From IMG/VR virus record IMGVR_UViG_3300018416_000027, positions 1-48,162 of that record: a DNA stretch of 48,162 nt; one strand, written 5' to 3'. The notes beneath the pieces are model-generated. The model did no database searches, was not told the origin of the DNA, and saw only the letters and a list, made by a program, of their open reading frames with translations. The stretch is from a virus. A program made the position numbers and the translations under genes. Shown here piece after piece: positions 4,759-10,737 of the stretch (position 1 is the stretch's first letter; the number at the start of each line of letters is the position of its first letter).

Positions 4759-4881
4759 ATGCTTCTCCTTTCTTCGAAATCTCGCAGATCGGAGGGGAGC
4801 CAGAGGCAAGTCCACCTTGAGCGGTATTGGAACGAGCTAACCGTTGACTCGCACGGATGTGTTAAGGCATCACCCTCAGTA
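4759..4881. other. Non-coding segment upstream of the PqqA-like gene
   Basis: A 123-bp segment that looks more GC-rich than its surroundings, between the 57-aa gene and the PqqA-like gene. One minus-strand frame is open throughout but has no start. A weak CGAG/CTCG hairpin is possible. No promoter of the window's sigma70 type is visible, so the PqqA-like gene is probably read from upstream clamp-operon transcripts. Confidence 0.4.
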
Positions 4882-5055
4882 TTACTTAGTCTCCGCAGGA
4901 GCCTCTTTTGCCTCAGCTTCTGCAATCGCAGCAACCTGTGGCTCGCCCTGCTGTTTAATTTTGTTAATGAGTAACACAACATCCTCAAATGGGTGCTTAC
5001 CTAGCACACGAAGAATAGTATTTGCTTCCTCTACGGTCAATTCAAGTTTAATCAT
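4882..5055 (-). CDS. Conserved small phage protein (57 aa)
   Basis: ATG 5055 overlaps the RegA stop as ATGA. The product begins MIKLELTVEEANTILRVLGK and continues HPFEDVVLLINKIKQQGEPQ, then an Ala/Glu-rich tail (AAIAEAEAKEAPAETK). The two-helix pattern with L-G-K-x-P-F is one I associate with small proteins of marine T4-like phages near the replication genes. The function is unknown. Translational coupling to RegA suggests co-expression with the replisome operon. Confidence 0.75.
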   Translation of the reverse strand: MIKLELTVEEANTILRVLGKHPFEDVVLLINKIKQQGEPQVAAIAEAEAKEAPAETK

Positions 5056-5468
5056 TTTTTCTTTCCTATGTTATATTTTGGAACAAGTTCCCACTGGTCT
5101 TTTTCTTTGTAAGAGACCACCTTAATTTGAGACAAAGATGCCTTCTGTTCAGCTTGGGTAGGAGTAACAATACTTAGTAGTTCCCAATCGCCAAGCAATC
5201 CAGCGATAGCATTTCTGCGCTCAATATCACCAGAAGTGATATTCGATTCTTTACCGTCAAGAGCAAACAACTCTTTAAAGTGGACGATAAAGTACCTACC
5301 TTGCTTATGTAAAATATGGCAAGATTGATAAAGTTTTTGTTCTTTTCTGGAAGCGATGCCAATACGTGTTAACGTTTCTCGTACTTTAAGAAAGTTATCT
5401 GGCTCAGGCAGCGTAATCTCTAACATGGACTCTGGTGTCCAGTCATAGTAAATCATTTCAACGCTCAT
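5052..5468 (-). CDS. regA: RegA translational repressor
   Basis: Homologue of T4 RegA, which binds early phage mRNAs near their start codons and represses their translation. Conserved stretches are MLEITLPEPDNFLKVRETLT, RIGIASRKEQKLYQSCHIL, GRYFIVHFKELFALDG and the C-terminal WELVPKYNIGKK. The chosen ATG 5468 has AAGGTGG eight bases upstream and gives 138 aa, about 15 residues more at the N-terminus than T4 RegA (122 aa). The internal Met before LEITL would match the T4 start. It sits directly after gp62 as in T4, overlapping no more than a few bases. Confidence 0.95.
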   Translation of the reverse strand: MSVEMIYYDWTPESMLEITLPEPDNFLKVRETLTRIGIASRKEQKLYQSCHILHKQGRYFIVHFKELFALDGKESNITSGDIERRNAIAGLLGDWELLSIVTPTQAEQKASLSQIKVVSYKEKDQWELVPKYNIGKKK

Positions 5469-5469
5469 T

Positions 5470-5850
5470 TTATTTTCCACCTTTATATAATTTGTCTCTA
5501 ATTATTTGTATTTGCTCGGACGTCAAAACATCCAGTGCACGTTTCGCTTTCTCACTGGAGTATTTATAATATTCCATGATAAGTTTCAAATCATCAGTGA
5601 AGGCATCTTTCTTATGCCATTTGCTGAATCTTTTACGCTTTGTAGCACTATTTAGCAAAAAAGAAAATTGGAGACTAGAAGGTAGTTCATGCCTTACGTT
5701 CATCTCATTAGCCAGAAGAATTGTATCTGGAAAATAAGACAAGCCACGATTAACAATAAACGCATTATAATCTTTTTCAGCTTGAGGATCTTTGAACAGA
5801 TCCTCTTTCGTCATATTGATAGCATTTAAAAAATCAAAAGGTGTCATCAT
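5470..5850 (-). CDS. 62: Clamp loader small subunit gp62
   Basis: A 126-aa protein in the T4 order 45-44-62-regA, starting at ATG 5850, which overlaps the gp44 stop as ATGA. It begins MMTPFDFLNAINMTKEDLFK and contains VNRGLSYFPDTILLANEMN, the recognisable gp62 core, then basic and helical segments. gp62 joins a gp44 tetramer to form the clamp loader that opens the gp45 ring. It is shorter than T4 gp62 (187 aa), as in the cyanophage-like relatives. Confidence 0.93.
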   Translation of the reverse strand: MMTPFDFLNAINMTKEDLFKDPQAEKDYNAFIVNRGLSYFPDTILLANEMNVRHELPSSLQFSFLLNSATKRKRFSKWHKKDAFTDDLKLIMEYYKYSSEKAKRALDVLTSEQIQIIRDKLYKGGK

Positions 5851-6800
5851 TTAAACCTACATTGCGCCATAATCTCAGTCAGTGCTGCCATAGTATTTAG
5901 TTCTTGGTCAGCAACGAACGCAGATTTATATTGATAGTCAGCTAAGATGAGCACCATTTGTGGAATGCTAGCAGGTTCCATGGCACCTGAAGAAGTATCG
6001 TACAGGTGACGAAACAACTCCGTAGATTCCATGTCGCTGTTTTTGGCAACCCACTTACGAACCTCTCCGAAGTTTTTATCTTTCAAGTCACGCAGAAGAG
6101 ACTTGTATGATTCTTCAGAAAGGTTCACAAGGATCGCAGAGTCGATCTTACCAGTAACAGAGTATCGTTGAAGTTCATTTAACATACGACGATAATCTGG
6201 GAAGAACTTAGTGATAAGTTCTGCGACTACTTTAGGATCAAATTCAACACCCTCTTGTGTGAGGATTTGAGTAACTCTCTTGAAAAACTGTCCAGCAACC
6301 TTTTGTTTCTCAGCACCATCAATCTTGAATTCAATCACAGAACAACGACTGTGAAGTGGATCAATGATACGGTTCTTAAAGTTACAGGTAAAGATAAACC
6401 GACAGTTGTTTGAGTATTCCTCAATAAAGTTACGCAAAGCAGGTTGAACCGATTGTGGGTTCATGTAGTCAGCTTCATCAATGATAACTACTTTTTTGGC
6501 ATCAGTCAATGATACGCTAGTAGCAAATCCTTTGATGGTGGTACGAAGAACGTCAATCGAACGACCCTCTTCAGAACCATTCACTACGATATACTCAGCA
6601 CCAACTTCATTACACAGTGCCTTTGCTACAGTAGTTTTACCGACACCAGCAGTGCCAGACAACAACAAAGTCGGCAGTTCTCCTTGTTTAACATACTGAC
6701 GAAATGTTTCCTTCATGCTATCAGGAAGGATACAATCATCAATCTTTTGTGGACGATACTTTTCTACCCACAAAAACTGTTCATCACGTTTTTCAATCAT
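5847..6800 (-). CDS. 44: Clamp loader large subunit gp44 (AAA+ ATPase)
   Basis: A 317-aa AAA+ ATPase. It begins with the LWVEKYRPQKIDDCILP motif of clamp loaders. The Walker A GTAGVGKTT is at about 49-57, Walker B VVIIDEADYM follows, and SRC in the HSRCSVIEF sensor region supplies the arginine finger. The C-terminal collar is helical. Together with gp62 it loads the gp45 clamp on primer-template DNA using ATP. T4 gp44 is 319 aa, so the protein is full length. The start ATG 6800 has GGAG upstream. Confidence 0.97.
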   Translation of the reverse strand: MIEKRDEQFLWVEKYRPQKIDDCILPDSMKETFRQYVKQGELPTLLLSGTAGVGKTTVAKALCNEVGAEYIVVNGSEEGRSIDVLRTTIKGFATSVSLTDAKKVVIIDEADYMNPQSVQPALRNFIEEYSNNCRFIFTCNFKNRIIDPLHSRCSVIEFKIDGAEKQKVAGQFFKRVTQILTQEGVEFDPKVVAELITKFFPDYRRMLNELQRYSVTGKIDSAILVNLSEESYKSLLRDLKDKNFGEVRKWVAKNSDMESTELFRHLYDTSSGAMEPASIPQMVLILADYQYKSAFVADQELNTMAALTEIMAQCRFK

Positions 6801-6812
6801 AGCATTCTCCAG

Positions 6813-6899
6813 TCATAATATAAAATAAGAGAGCAGTTTTCGGTCATGCTCAGGACTCTTGGCTGCGTAGTCTTCAGTGTACTCACCGAACCTTACCAC
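6813..6899 (-). CDS. Possible 28-aa protein between gp45 and gp44
   Basis: A GTG-initiated frame of 29 codons fills most of the 114-bp gap between the clamp and clamp-loader genes. The peptide begins MVRFGEYTEDYAAKSPEHDR and ends KLLSYFIL, a balanced, protein-like composition unlike random translation. The ribosome-binding site is weak (GGATGTAAGG just upstream). The start codon and reality of the gene are uncertain. Its position would couple it to gp45 and gp44. Confidence 0.5.
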   Translation of the reverse strand: MVRFGEYTEDYAAKSPEHDRKLLSYFIL

Positions 6900-6914
6900 G
6901 CCTTACATCCAAGA

Positions 6915-7568
6915 TTAAAAAGTGGAGTCTGCTTCCACGGCAACGTAGTAAACCAGATCGCTCGAAGCTGATTGAATGCGAGAGATTTTACGAGAGGACA
7001 AACTTACCTGATAGTCTCCAGGAAGCATCTTCAAGTTCTCTACTTTCAAGTTCACTTTGAACGTCTTATCGGTTGCGCCTACATCTGCGCTGTAAGAGTT
7101 ACCAGTGGCATTCTTTTTGTCACCGACAACAATACTCATAACGCTACCGTCGCCAACAACTGCTACATCTGATGCACGTAGGACAGAAGCAGTTTTATGA
7201 ATCATACCTAACATAGAAGCAGTCATCGTAAAGTCAATGTCAGACTCAGGGAATGTGATCGACTTTTGAGGAACGGTAAGGACAGAAGGATCTGCTGCAA
7301 AGTACTTGATGCTGTTTGAACCTTCTTGAATCGTAACATACTTCTCTTGGAAAGTTAGTTCAGGATCATCGAACAGCGACATCGCACCAAGGAATTCATT
7401 CAAGTCGTAGATACCAAAGTCAGGGAATGATTCACCGACAGTAGCATCAGCCATGATGTTCTTTTGTGCAGAGATGGTTGAAAGTTTATTACCTTCTTTG
7501 AGAAGAATGTTGGAGTTGATTCCAGCAAAGTTCTTAAAGAGAGCGAGTGTTTCTTTAGATAGTTTCAT
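6915..7568 (-). CDS. 45: Sliding clamp gp45
   Basis: A 217-aa homologue of the T4 processivity clamp, which forms a trimeric ring that tethers DNA polymerase and also activates late transcription with gp55. The N-terminus MKLSKETLALFKNFAGINSN and the beta-rich domains (residues 100-217: KSITFPESDIDFTMTASML, then VYYVAVEADSTF at the end) follow the gp45 pattern. T4 gp45 is 228 aa. It is the first gene after a near-consensus sigma70 promoter (7597-7625) and leads the 45-44-62-regA operon. Confidence 0.96.
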   Translation of the reverse strand: MKLSKETLALFKNFAGINSNILLKEGNKLSTISAQKNIMADATVGESFPDFGIYDLNEFLGAMSLFDDPELTFQEKYVTIQEGSNSIKYFAADPSVLTVPQKSITFPESDIDFTMTASMLGMIHKTASVLRASDVAVVGDGSVMSIVVGDKKNATGNSYSADVGATDKTFKVNLKVENLKMLPGDYQVSLSSRKISRIQSASSDLVYYVAVEADSTF

Positions 7569-7596
7569 AATTTACCCTTTTCAATTTTGTAGATGT

Positions 7597-7625
7597 ATTA
7601 TACACCATATTACATTGTATGTCAA
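7597..7625 (-). promoter_or_regulatory. Consensus sigma70 promoter of the clamp operon
   Basis: A perfect TTGACA (7625-7620), 17-bp spacer, perfect TATAAT (7602-7597). The -35 box spans the TGA stop of the peroxiredoxin gene. It is followed by the block TACATCTACAAA shared with the cobS, cobT-like and 159-aa gene promoters. Confidence 0.93.
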
Positions 7626-8182
7626 GCGTTCTCAAGATATTCAAGAACTTTTTCAGGGGTAGAGTTTACATATGGATCTGTCTCACAATTGTTCATGATT
7701 CCATCCTCTGCACCCATATATTCAATAATTCCATCGTTGACCACCATAGCATAACGCCATGATCGAACACCGAAACCCAAGTTATCTTTTGCTACCAAAG
7801 CACCCATTCCAGCAGTAAACTTACCAGAACCATCAGGGATAAACTTGATGTTCTTAACCTTTTGATGGATCATCCACTGGCGCATAACGAATGTATCGTT
7901 AACAGAAATAACGTATACCTCATCAACACCTAAGGATTTCATCTTGTCATAATTTTGTTCGAATCCAGGAACCTGAAAAGTCGAACATGTTGGTGTGAAT
8001 GCGCCTGGAAGTGAGAATACTACGACACGTTTACCAGAAAAGATATCTGCTGTCGAGAGTTCTTTCCACTCAAAGGGATTTTCTCCACCGTTTGTTTCGT
8101 CCACATAACAGATATCTTTACCATCTGTGCGAACACGGTACAGAAAATTTGTTTGTGGAACACCATCACCAACTCCAATCAT
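7622..8182 (-). CDS. Peroxiredoxin (thiol peroxidase)
   Basis: A 186-aa thioredoxin-fold peroxidase. The active-site block LPGAFTPTCSTFQVPGFEQN carries the peroxidatic Cys66 with the P-x3-T-x2-C signature of the Prx5-like group. The conserved Arg should be the one in SWRYAMVV. Another Cys near residue 168 (NNCETDPY) could act as resolving cysteine. The enzyme reduces peroxides using thioredoxin or glutaredoxin electrons in the host cytoplasm. Antioxidant genes of this type occur as auxiliary metabolic genes in aquatic T4-like phages. The stop codon overlaps the gp45 promoter, so it sits directly before the replisome operon. Confidence 0.93.
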   Translation of the reverse strand: MIGVGDGVPQTNFLYRVRTDGKDICYVDETNGGENPFEWKELSTADIFSGKRVVVFSLPGAFTPTCSTFQVPGFEQNYDKMKSLGVDEVYVISVNDTFVMRQWMIHQKVKNIKFIPDGSGKFTAGMGALVAKDNLGFGVRSWRYAMVVNDGIIEYMGAEDGIMNNCETDPYVNSTPEKVLEYLENA

Positions 8183-8191
8183 ATATTACTC

Positions 8192-8467
8192 CTACTTGTT
8201 ATGATCTTGATCATGTGTATGTAATGCGATCAAGGCATAATGTAAGACCTTCAATAGATCTTTACGATTAAACCCTTCTTTCTTACCATAACGTTGAGTA
8301 TACTTGATAACATTTCCTAGACAGAAACCCATGCCGTGACCACTATCGATAATAAACTCAGTTGTCTGAATATTATTTTGCGAATAATGTTCGCCATAAG
8401 TTGAATCAACATATTCTTGAAGTTCCTTAATCAAAGAATCTTCACTATATTTGTAGTCTATTGTCAT
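8192..8467 (-). CDS. DUF3310 family phage protein
   Basis: A 91-aa protein whose C-terminal half carries the DUF3310 signature: GMGFCLGNVIKYTQRYGKKE, then GFNRKDLLKVLHYALIALHT. The pattern F-x-x-G-N-x-I-K-Y-x-x-R-x-G-x-K followed by D-L-x-K-x-x-Y is shared by many phage proteins often annotated as putative nucleotide kinases, without biochemical proof. The N-terminal 30 residues are acidic and unrelated. It lies upstream of peroxiredoxin with a nine-base gap and probably shares its transcript. Confidence 0.87.
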   Translation of the reverse strand: MTIDYKYSEDSLIKELQEYVDSTYGEHYSQNNIQTTEFIIDSGHGMGFCLGNVIKYTQRYGKKEGFNRKDLLKVLHYALIALHTHDQDHNK

Positions 8468-8480
8468 ATACTCTCCTAAT

Positions 8481-8512
8481 GATAAAAGAGGAGGGGGAAA
8501 GAATTCCCCCTC
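8481..8512 (-). terminator. Intrinsic terminator after the HTH gene
   Basis: The nine-bp stem GAGGGGGAA/TTCCCCCTC has a TTCT loop (8491-8512) and is followed by CTCTTTTATC on the minus strand. Confidence 0.92.
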
Positions 8513-8530
8513 TCACCAATTTCTCTCTAA

Positions 8531-8800
8531 TTAACGAGAGAAGACGTCTGCACCAAAGAGGGCTGCAGCTGCTGCGACCATCTTACGTGATGGTTGACCC
8601 AAGCGATACTTGGTCACGACAGAACCGTCTGATAGTTTAGCGTCATTACCGTAGATCGCAAAGCCAGCGTTACGTAGTGTACGAACTGCTTCATGCGGAT
8701 TCTTTAGAGAATACGTGCTAGCAATTTGTTTAGCCGTAAGGATACGACCAGATTTAAATGCCGTCAGTAGCTTGTCAGTTTTCGATTCAGTTTTACTCAT
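8531..8800 (-). CDS. Helix-turn-helix/winged-helix-like small protein
   Basis: An 89-aa basic protein. Residues about 9-70 read as a compact helical DNA-binding fold (KLLTAFKSGRILTAKQIAST, then NPHEAVRTLRNAGFAI), followed by a beta wing (KLSDGSVVTKYRLG). T-A-K-Q-I-A marks the first helix of the HTH. Proteins with this pattern are common in marine T4-like phages. It ends with an Ala-rich tail. It is bounded by strong terminators on both sides, so it forms its own unit, although no consensus promoter is visible in the 78 bp upstream. It may regulate phage or host transcription, which is inference. Confidence 0.78.
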   Translation of the reverse strand: MSKTESKTDKLLTAFKSGRILTAKQIASTYSLKNPHEAVRTLRNAGFAIYGNDAKLSDGSVVTKYRLGQPSRKMVAAAAALFGADVFSR

Positions 8801-8828
8801 ATAATATCTCCATGATATGCCATCATAA

Positions 8829-8868
8829 CAAAAAAATCCAGAGGGTGGGATGGCTCAACACCCTCTGG
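8829..8868 (-). terminator. Strong intrinsic terminator
   Basis: The ten-bp perfect stem CCAGAGGGTG/CACCCTCTGG (8838-8868) is followed by ATTTTTTTG on the minus strand. It ends the gene at 8879-9358. Confidence 0.95.
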
Positions 8869-8878
8869 TTAAACAGAA

Positions 8879-9358
8879 TTAATAGTAGTTGGAAGTATCC
8901 ACGCCTACATCAATTCCAGCTTCACGACAGATGTCGCTGAAGTCATTGTTGAAGTCGTAATCTTCGACTTCCAAAGACTCATCAATGATTTTCTGAAGAC
9001 GATTTTCTTCAGGATCTACAGTCACGATGGTCTTTGCAGCAAGGGAAGCAACCTTAGCCTTTGCTGCTTTAACAGGGTTAGAACGAATTGTCTCGTCTCG
9101 AGCGAACGATGAGAGTTCAGCTTCTGAGGGAATTGGCAACTGGTACTGACCTCGAGCGATCTTGTTCTTAGCGAACAACCAGTTAGGGTAACCAATCTTT
9201 TCACCCTTCTTACCTTCTCGCTGGTCACGCAATTCGTAATAAATCGCAGCGCATTCTTTCAGCGTGATGGTAGGATCAGTTTTGTATTGTGGGCTATGCT
9301 CAATGACAGCAATCACAAAACGCTTCTGGGCACGAGACAGGGTATCAAATTTCAACAT
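8879..9358 (-). CDS. Hypothetical protein sharing an N-terminal domain with CobS
   Basis: A 159-aa protein starting at ATG 9358 with GGAG upstream. Residues about 55-80 contain IGYPNWLFAKNKIARGQYQL, closely parallel to KYPLWLMANKVGRGLYAI at residues 45-62 of the neighbouring CobS-like ATPase. The preceding residues also align as a helical small domain (KRFVIAVIEHSPQYKTDPTI against QFVTDFETKMYEMFPDLKSS). So the two adjacent genes appear to share a domain, perhaps a common docking module. The C-terminus is acidic (EVEDYDFNNDFSDI). Own promoter (9390-9418) and terminator flank it. The function is unknown. Confidence 0.75.
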   Translation of the reverse strand: MLKFDTLSRAQKRFVIAVIEHSPQYKTDPTITLKECAAIYYELRDQREGKKGEKIGYPNWLFAKNKIARGQYQLPIPSEAELSSFARDETIRSNPVKAAKAKVASLAAKTIVTVDPEENRLQKIIDESLEVEDYDFNNDFSDICREAGIDVGVDTSNYY

Positions 9359-9389
9359 AATGTATTCTCCATTTCAAGTTTGTAGATGT

Positions 9390-9418
9390 ATTATACACCA
9401 TAAAATCCAAAAAGTCAA
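9390..9418 (-). promoter_or_regulatory. Sigma70-type promoter
   Basis: TTGACT (9418-9413), 17 bp, TATAAT (9395-9390), followed by the shared downstream block TACATCTACAAACTTGAAAT. It drives the 159-aa gene. Confidence 0.9.
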
Positions 9419-9439
9419 CAACTATTTGCATCTTTTTTC

Positions 9440-9484
9440 AAGTATTTTCCTCTGTAAAATCAACAACTTACGACTCTACAGAGG
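9440..9484 (-). terminator. Stem-loop terminator after cobS
   Basis: CCTCTGTA/TACAGAGG (9477-9484 with 9449-9456) is followed by AAAATACTTGAAAAAAG. The loop contains GTAAGTTGTTGA, also found in the 1394-1421 terminator, marking both as copies of one cassette. Confidence 0.65.
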
Positions 9485-9492
9485 AATAACCC

Positions 9493-10662
9493 TTAATATG
9501 GTATGTTATTCTCCTCAACTTCAGGTTCTGTAGCAGGGATTTCGTTATACGACTCTTCAGGAGTCGCTGCAGGGTTTGCTACAGCATCGTACAGAGACAT
9601 AAATGCTTGCTTAGTCGATGTATCGAAACGATTGCAGCAGAGTTCAACAGCTTTAGTCTTTTCTCGGAAGATGGAGTATGCACGAACGATATGAGTCAGA
9701 CGCCGAGTAGTGATAGTTTCATCCACGCCACCATCATCGAACGTTTTGCGAATCGCTTCAGCCCACTTTACAAGTGTCTCTGAATACTCTACATCCAAAC
9801 AATCGTAGTGAGTCATAAGGTTCTGGACGATCTTGATCTCAGTACGAGATCCAGGATATTCCTGATCAAACGTAACAGCGAATCGTTCCAAGAATGCTTC
9901 GTTCAGTACGTTTGTACCGATGTAACGACCATCGTCAGAACCTTTACCTTTGGTGTTCGCTGTAGCGATGATGTTGAAACCAGCTGCAGGAACAATCATC
10001 TCGTTGTTGAGTTTGAAATAGTATGGCTTACCTTCAAGGATAGGCTGCAGACACAAGAGAGTGTTCGCAGAGCCAGCATCAATCTCGTCCAGAAGGAGGG
10101 TTGTACCAGTACGCATTGCGATAAGAACTGGACCTTCGACCACTTGAATGTTTCCATCCACCAAAGTCTTCGAGCCGATGAGTTGTTCTTCATCTGTCAT
10201 CATATTGAGGTTAACACGAATCAGAGGACGCTTCTGCTTTGCGCAGATTTGTTCGATCATGGTTGATTTACCATTACCAGTTGGACCACTGATGTAGGCA
10301 GGGTAGAAGATCTTAGACTTAATAATGTTCTCAAGATCTTTGTAGTTACCGAAAGGTACAAAGTTTTTATCCACAGCAGGGATCAATGCTTTAGTGTCTG
10401 AATAATCCACAATAAATGACTCACTAACAGGTTCTTGTTTTAGGGCAAGGTTGCCGACGACAGCAGCACCACCATCAATAGCATACAAGCCACGCCCAAC
10501 TTTGTTAGCCATCAGCCACAAAGGATATTTGGTGGTGTTCATCGCACCCATCACTTCCACAAGTTGTGGACGACTGACACGACCAGAAGATTTCAGATCA
10601 GGAAACATCTCATACATCTTAGTTTCAAAATCTGTAACGAATTGAGTATCACGCTTTGCCAT
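9493..10662 (-). CDS. cobS: CobS-like AAA+ ATPase (MoxR-type)
   Basis: A 389-aa protein annotated as CobS (cobaltochelatase subunit) in T4-like cyanophages. The N-terminal 65 residues form a small domain shared with the 159-aa neighbour. The AAA+ core has Walker A GPTGNGKST (126-134), Walker B LLLDEID (189-195) and the sensor IATANTKGKG. The C-terminal lid is helical, with an acidic tail. In bacteria CobS works with the VWA protein CobT to insert cobalt into hydrogenobyrinate. Phage homologues accompany a large VWA protein, as here, so they may act as a remodelling pair on an unknown target. Own promoter at 10694-10722. Confidence 0.9.
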   Translation of the reverse strand: MAKRDTQFVTDFETKMYEMFPDLKSSGRVSRPQLVEVMGAMNTTKYPLWLMANKVGRGLYAIDGGAAVVGNLALKQEPVSESFIVDYSDTKALIPAVDKNFVPFGNYKDLENIIKSKIFYPAYISGPTGNGKSTMIEQICAKQKRPLIRVNLNMMTDEEQLIGSKTLVDGNIQVVEGPVLIAMRTGTTLLLDEIDAGSANTLLCLQPILEGKPYYFKLNNEMIVPAAGFNIIATANTKGKGSDDGRYIGTNVLNEAFLERFAVTFDQEYPGSRTEIKIVQNLMTHYDCLDVEYSETLVKWAEAIRKTFDDGGVDETITTRRLTHIVRAYSIFREKTKAVELCCNRFDTSTKQAFMSLYDAVANPAATPEESYNEIPATEPEVEENNIPY

Positions 10663-10693
10663 AATATAGACTCCATTTCAAGTTTGTAGATGT

Positions 10694-10722
10694 ATTATAC
10701 ATCAGTTTTTACAAAAAGTCAA
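10694..10722 (-). promoter_or_regulatory. Sigma70-type promoter of cobS
   Basis: TTGACT (10722-10717), 17 bp, TATAAT (10699-10694), followed by TACATCTACAAACTTGAAATGG, the same leader as at 9390. It lies 32 bp before the cobS start. Confidence 0.92.
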
Positions 10723-10737
10723 CAACTTTTTTCACTT

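Noticed and set aside
4594-4974. Plus-strand open frame of 126 codons
   Set aside because: It is antisense to the PqqA-like and 57-aa genes, has no ribosome-binding site, and its composition (runs of S, L, C, H) is that of a shadow frame. The minus-strand genes explain the region.
4740-4988. Minus-strand 82-codon frame overlapping the 57-aa gene
   Set aside because: Most of it is an alternative frame of the MIKLELTVEEAN gene, it starts at a non-standard codon, and it is Arg/Leu/Ser-rich as expected for a frame shadow.
5566-5573. TATAAATA on the minus strand inside gp62
   Set aside because: It matches the late consensus, but it lies in the middle of an early coding gene with no late gene nearby, so it is probably chance.
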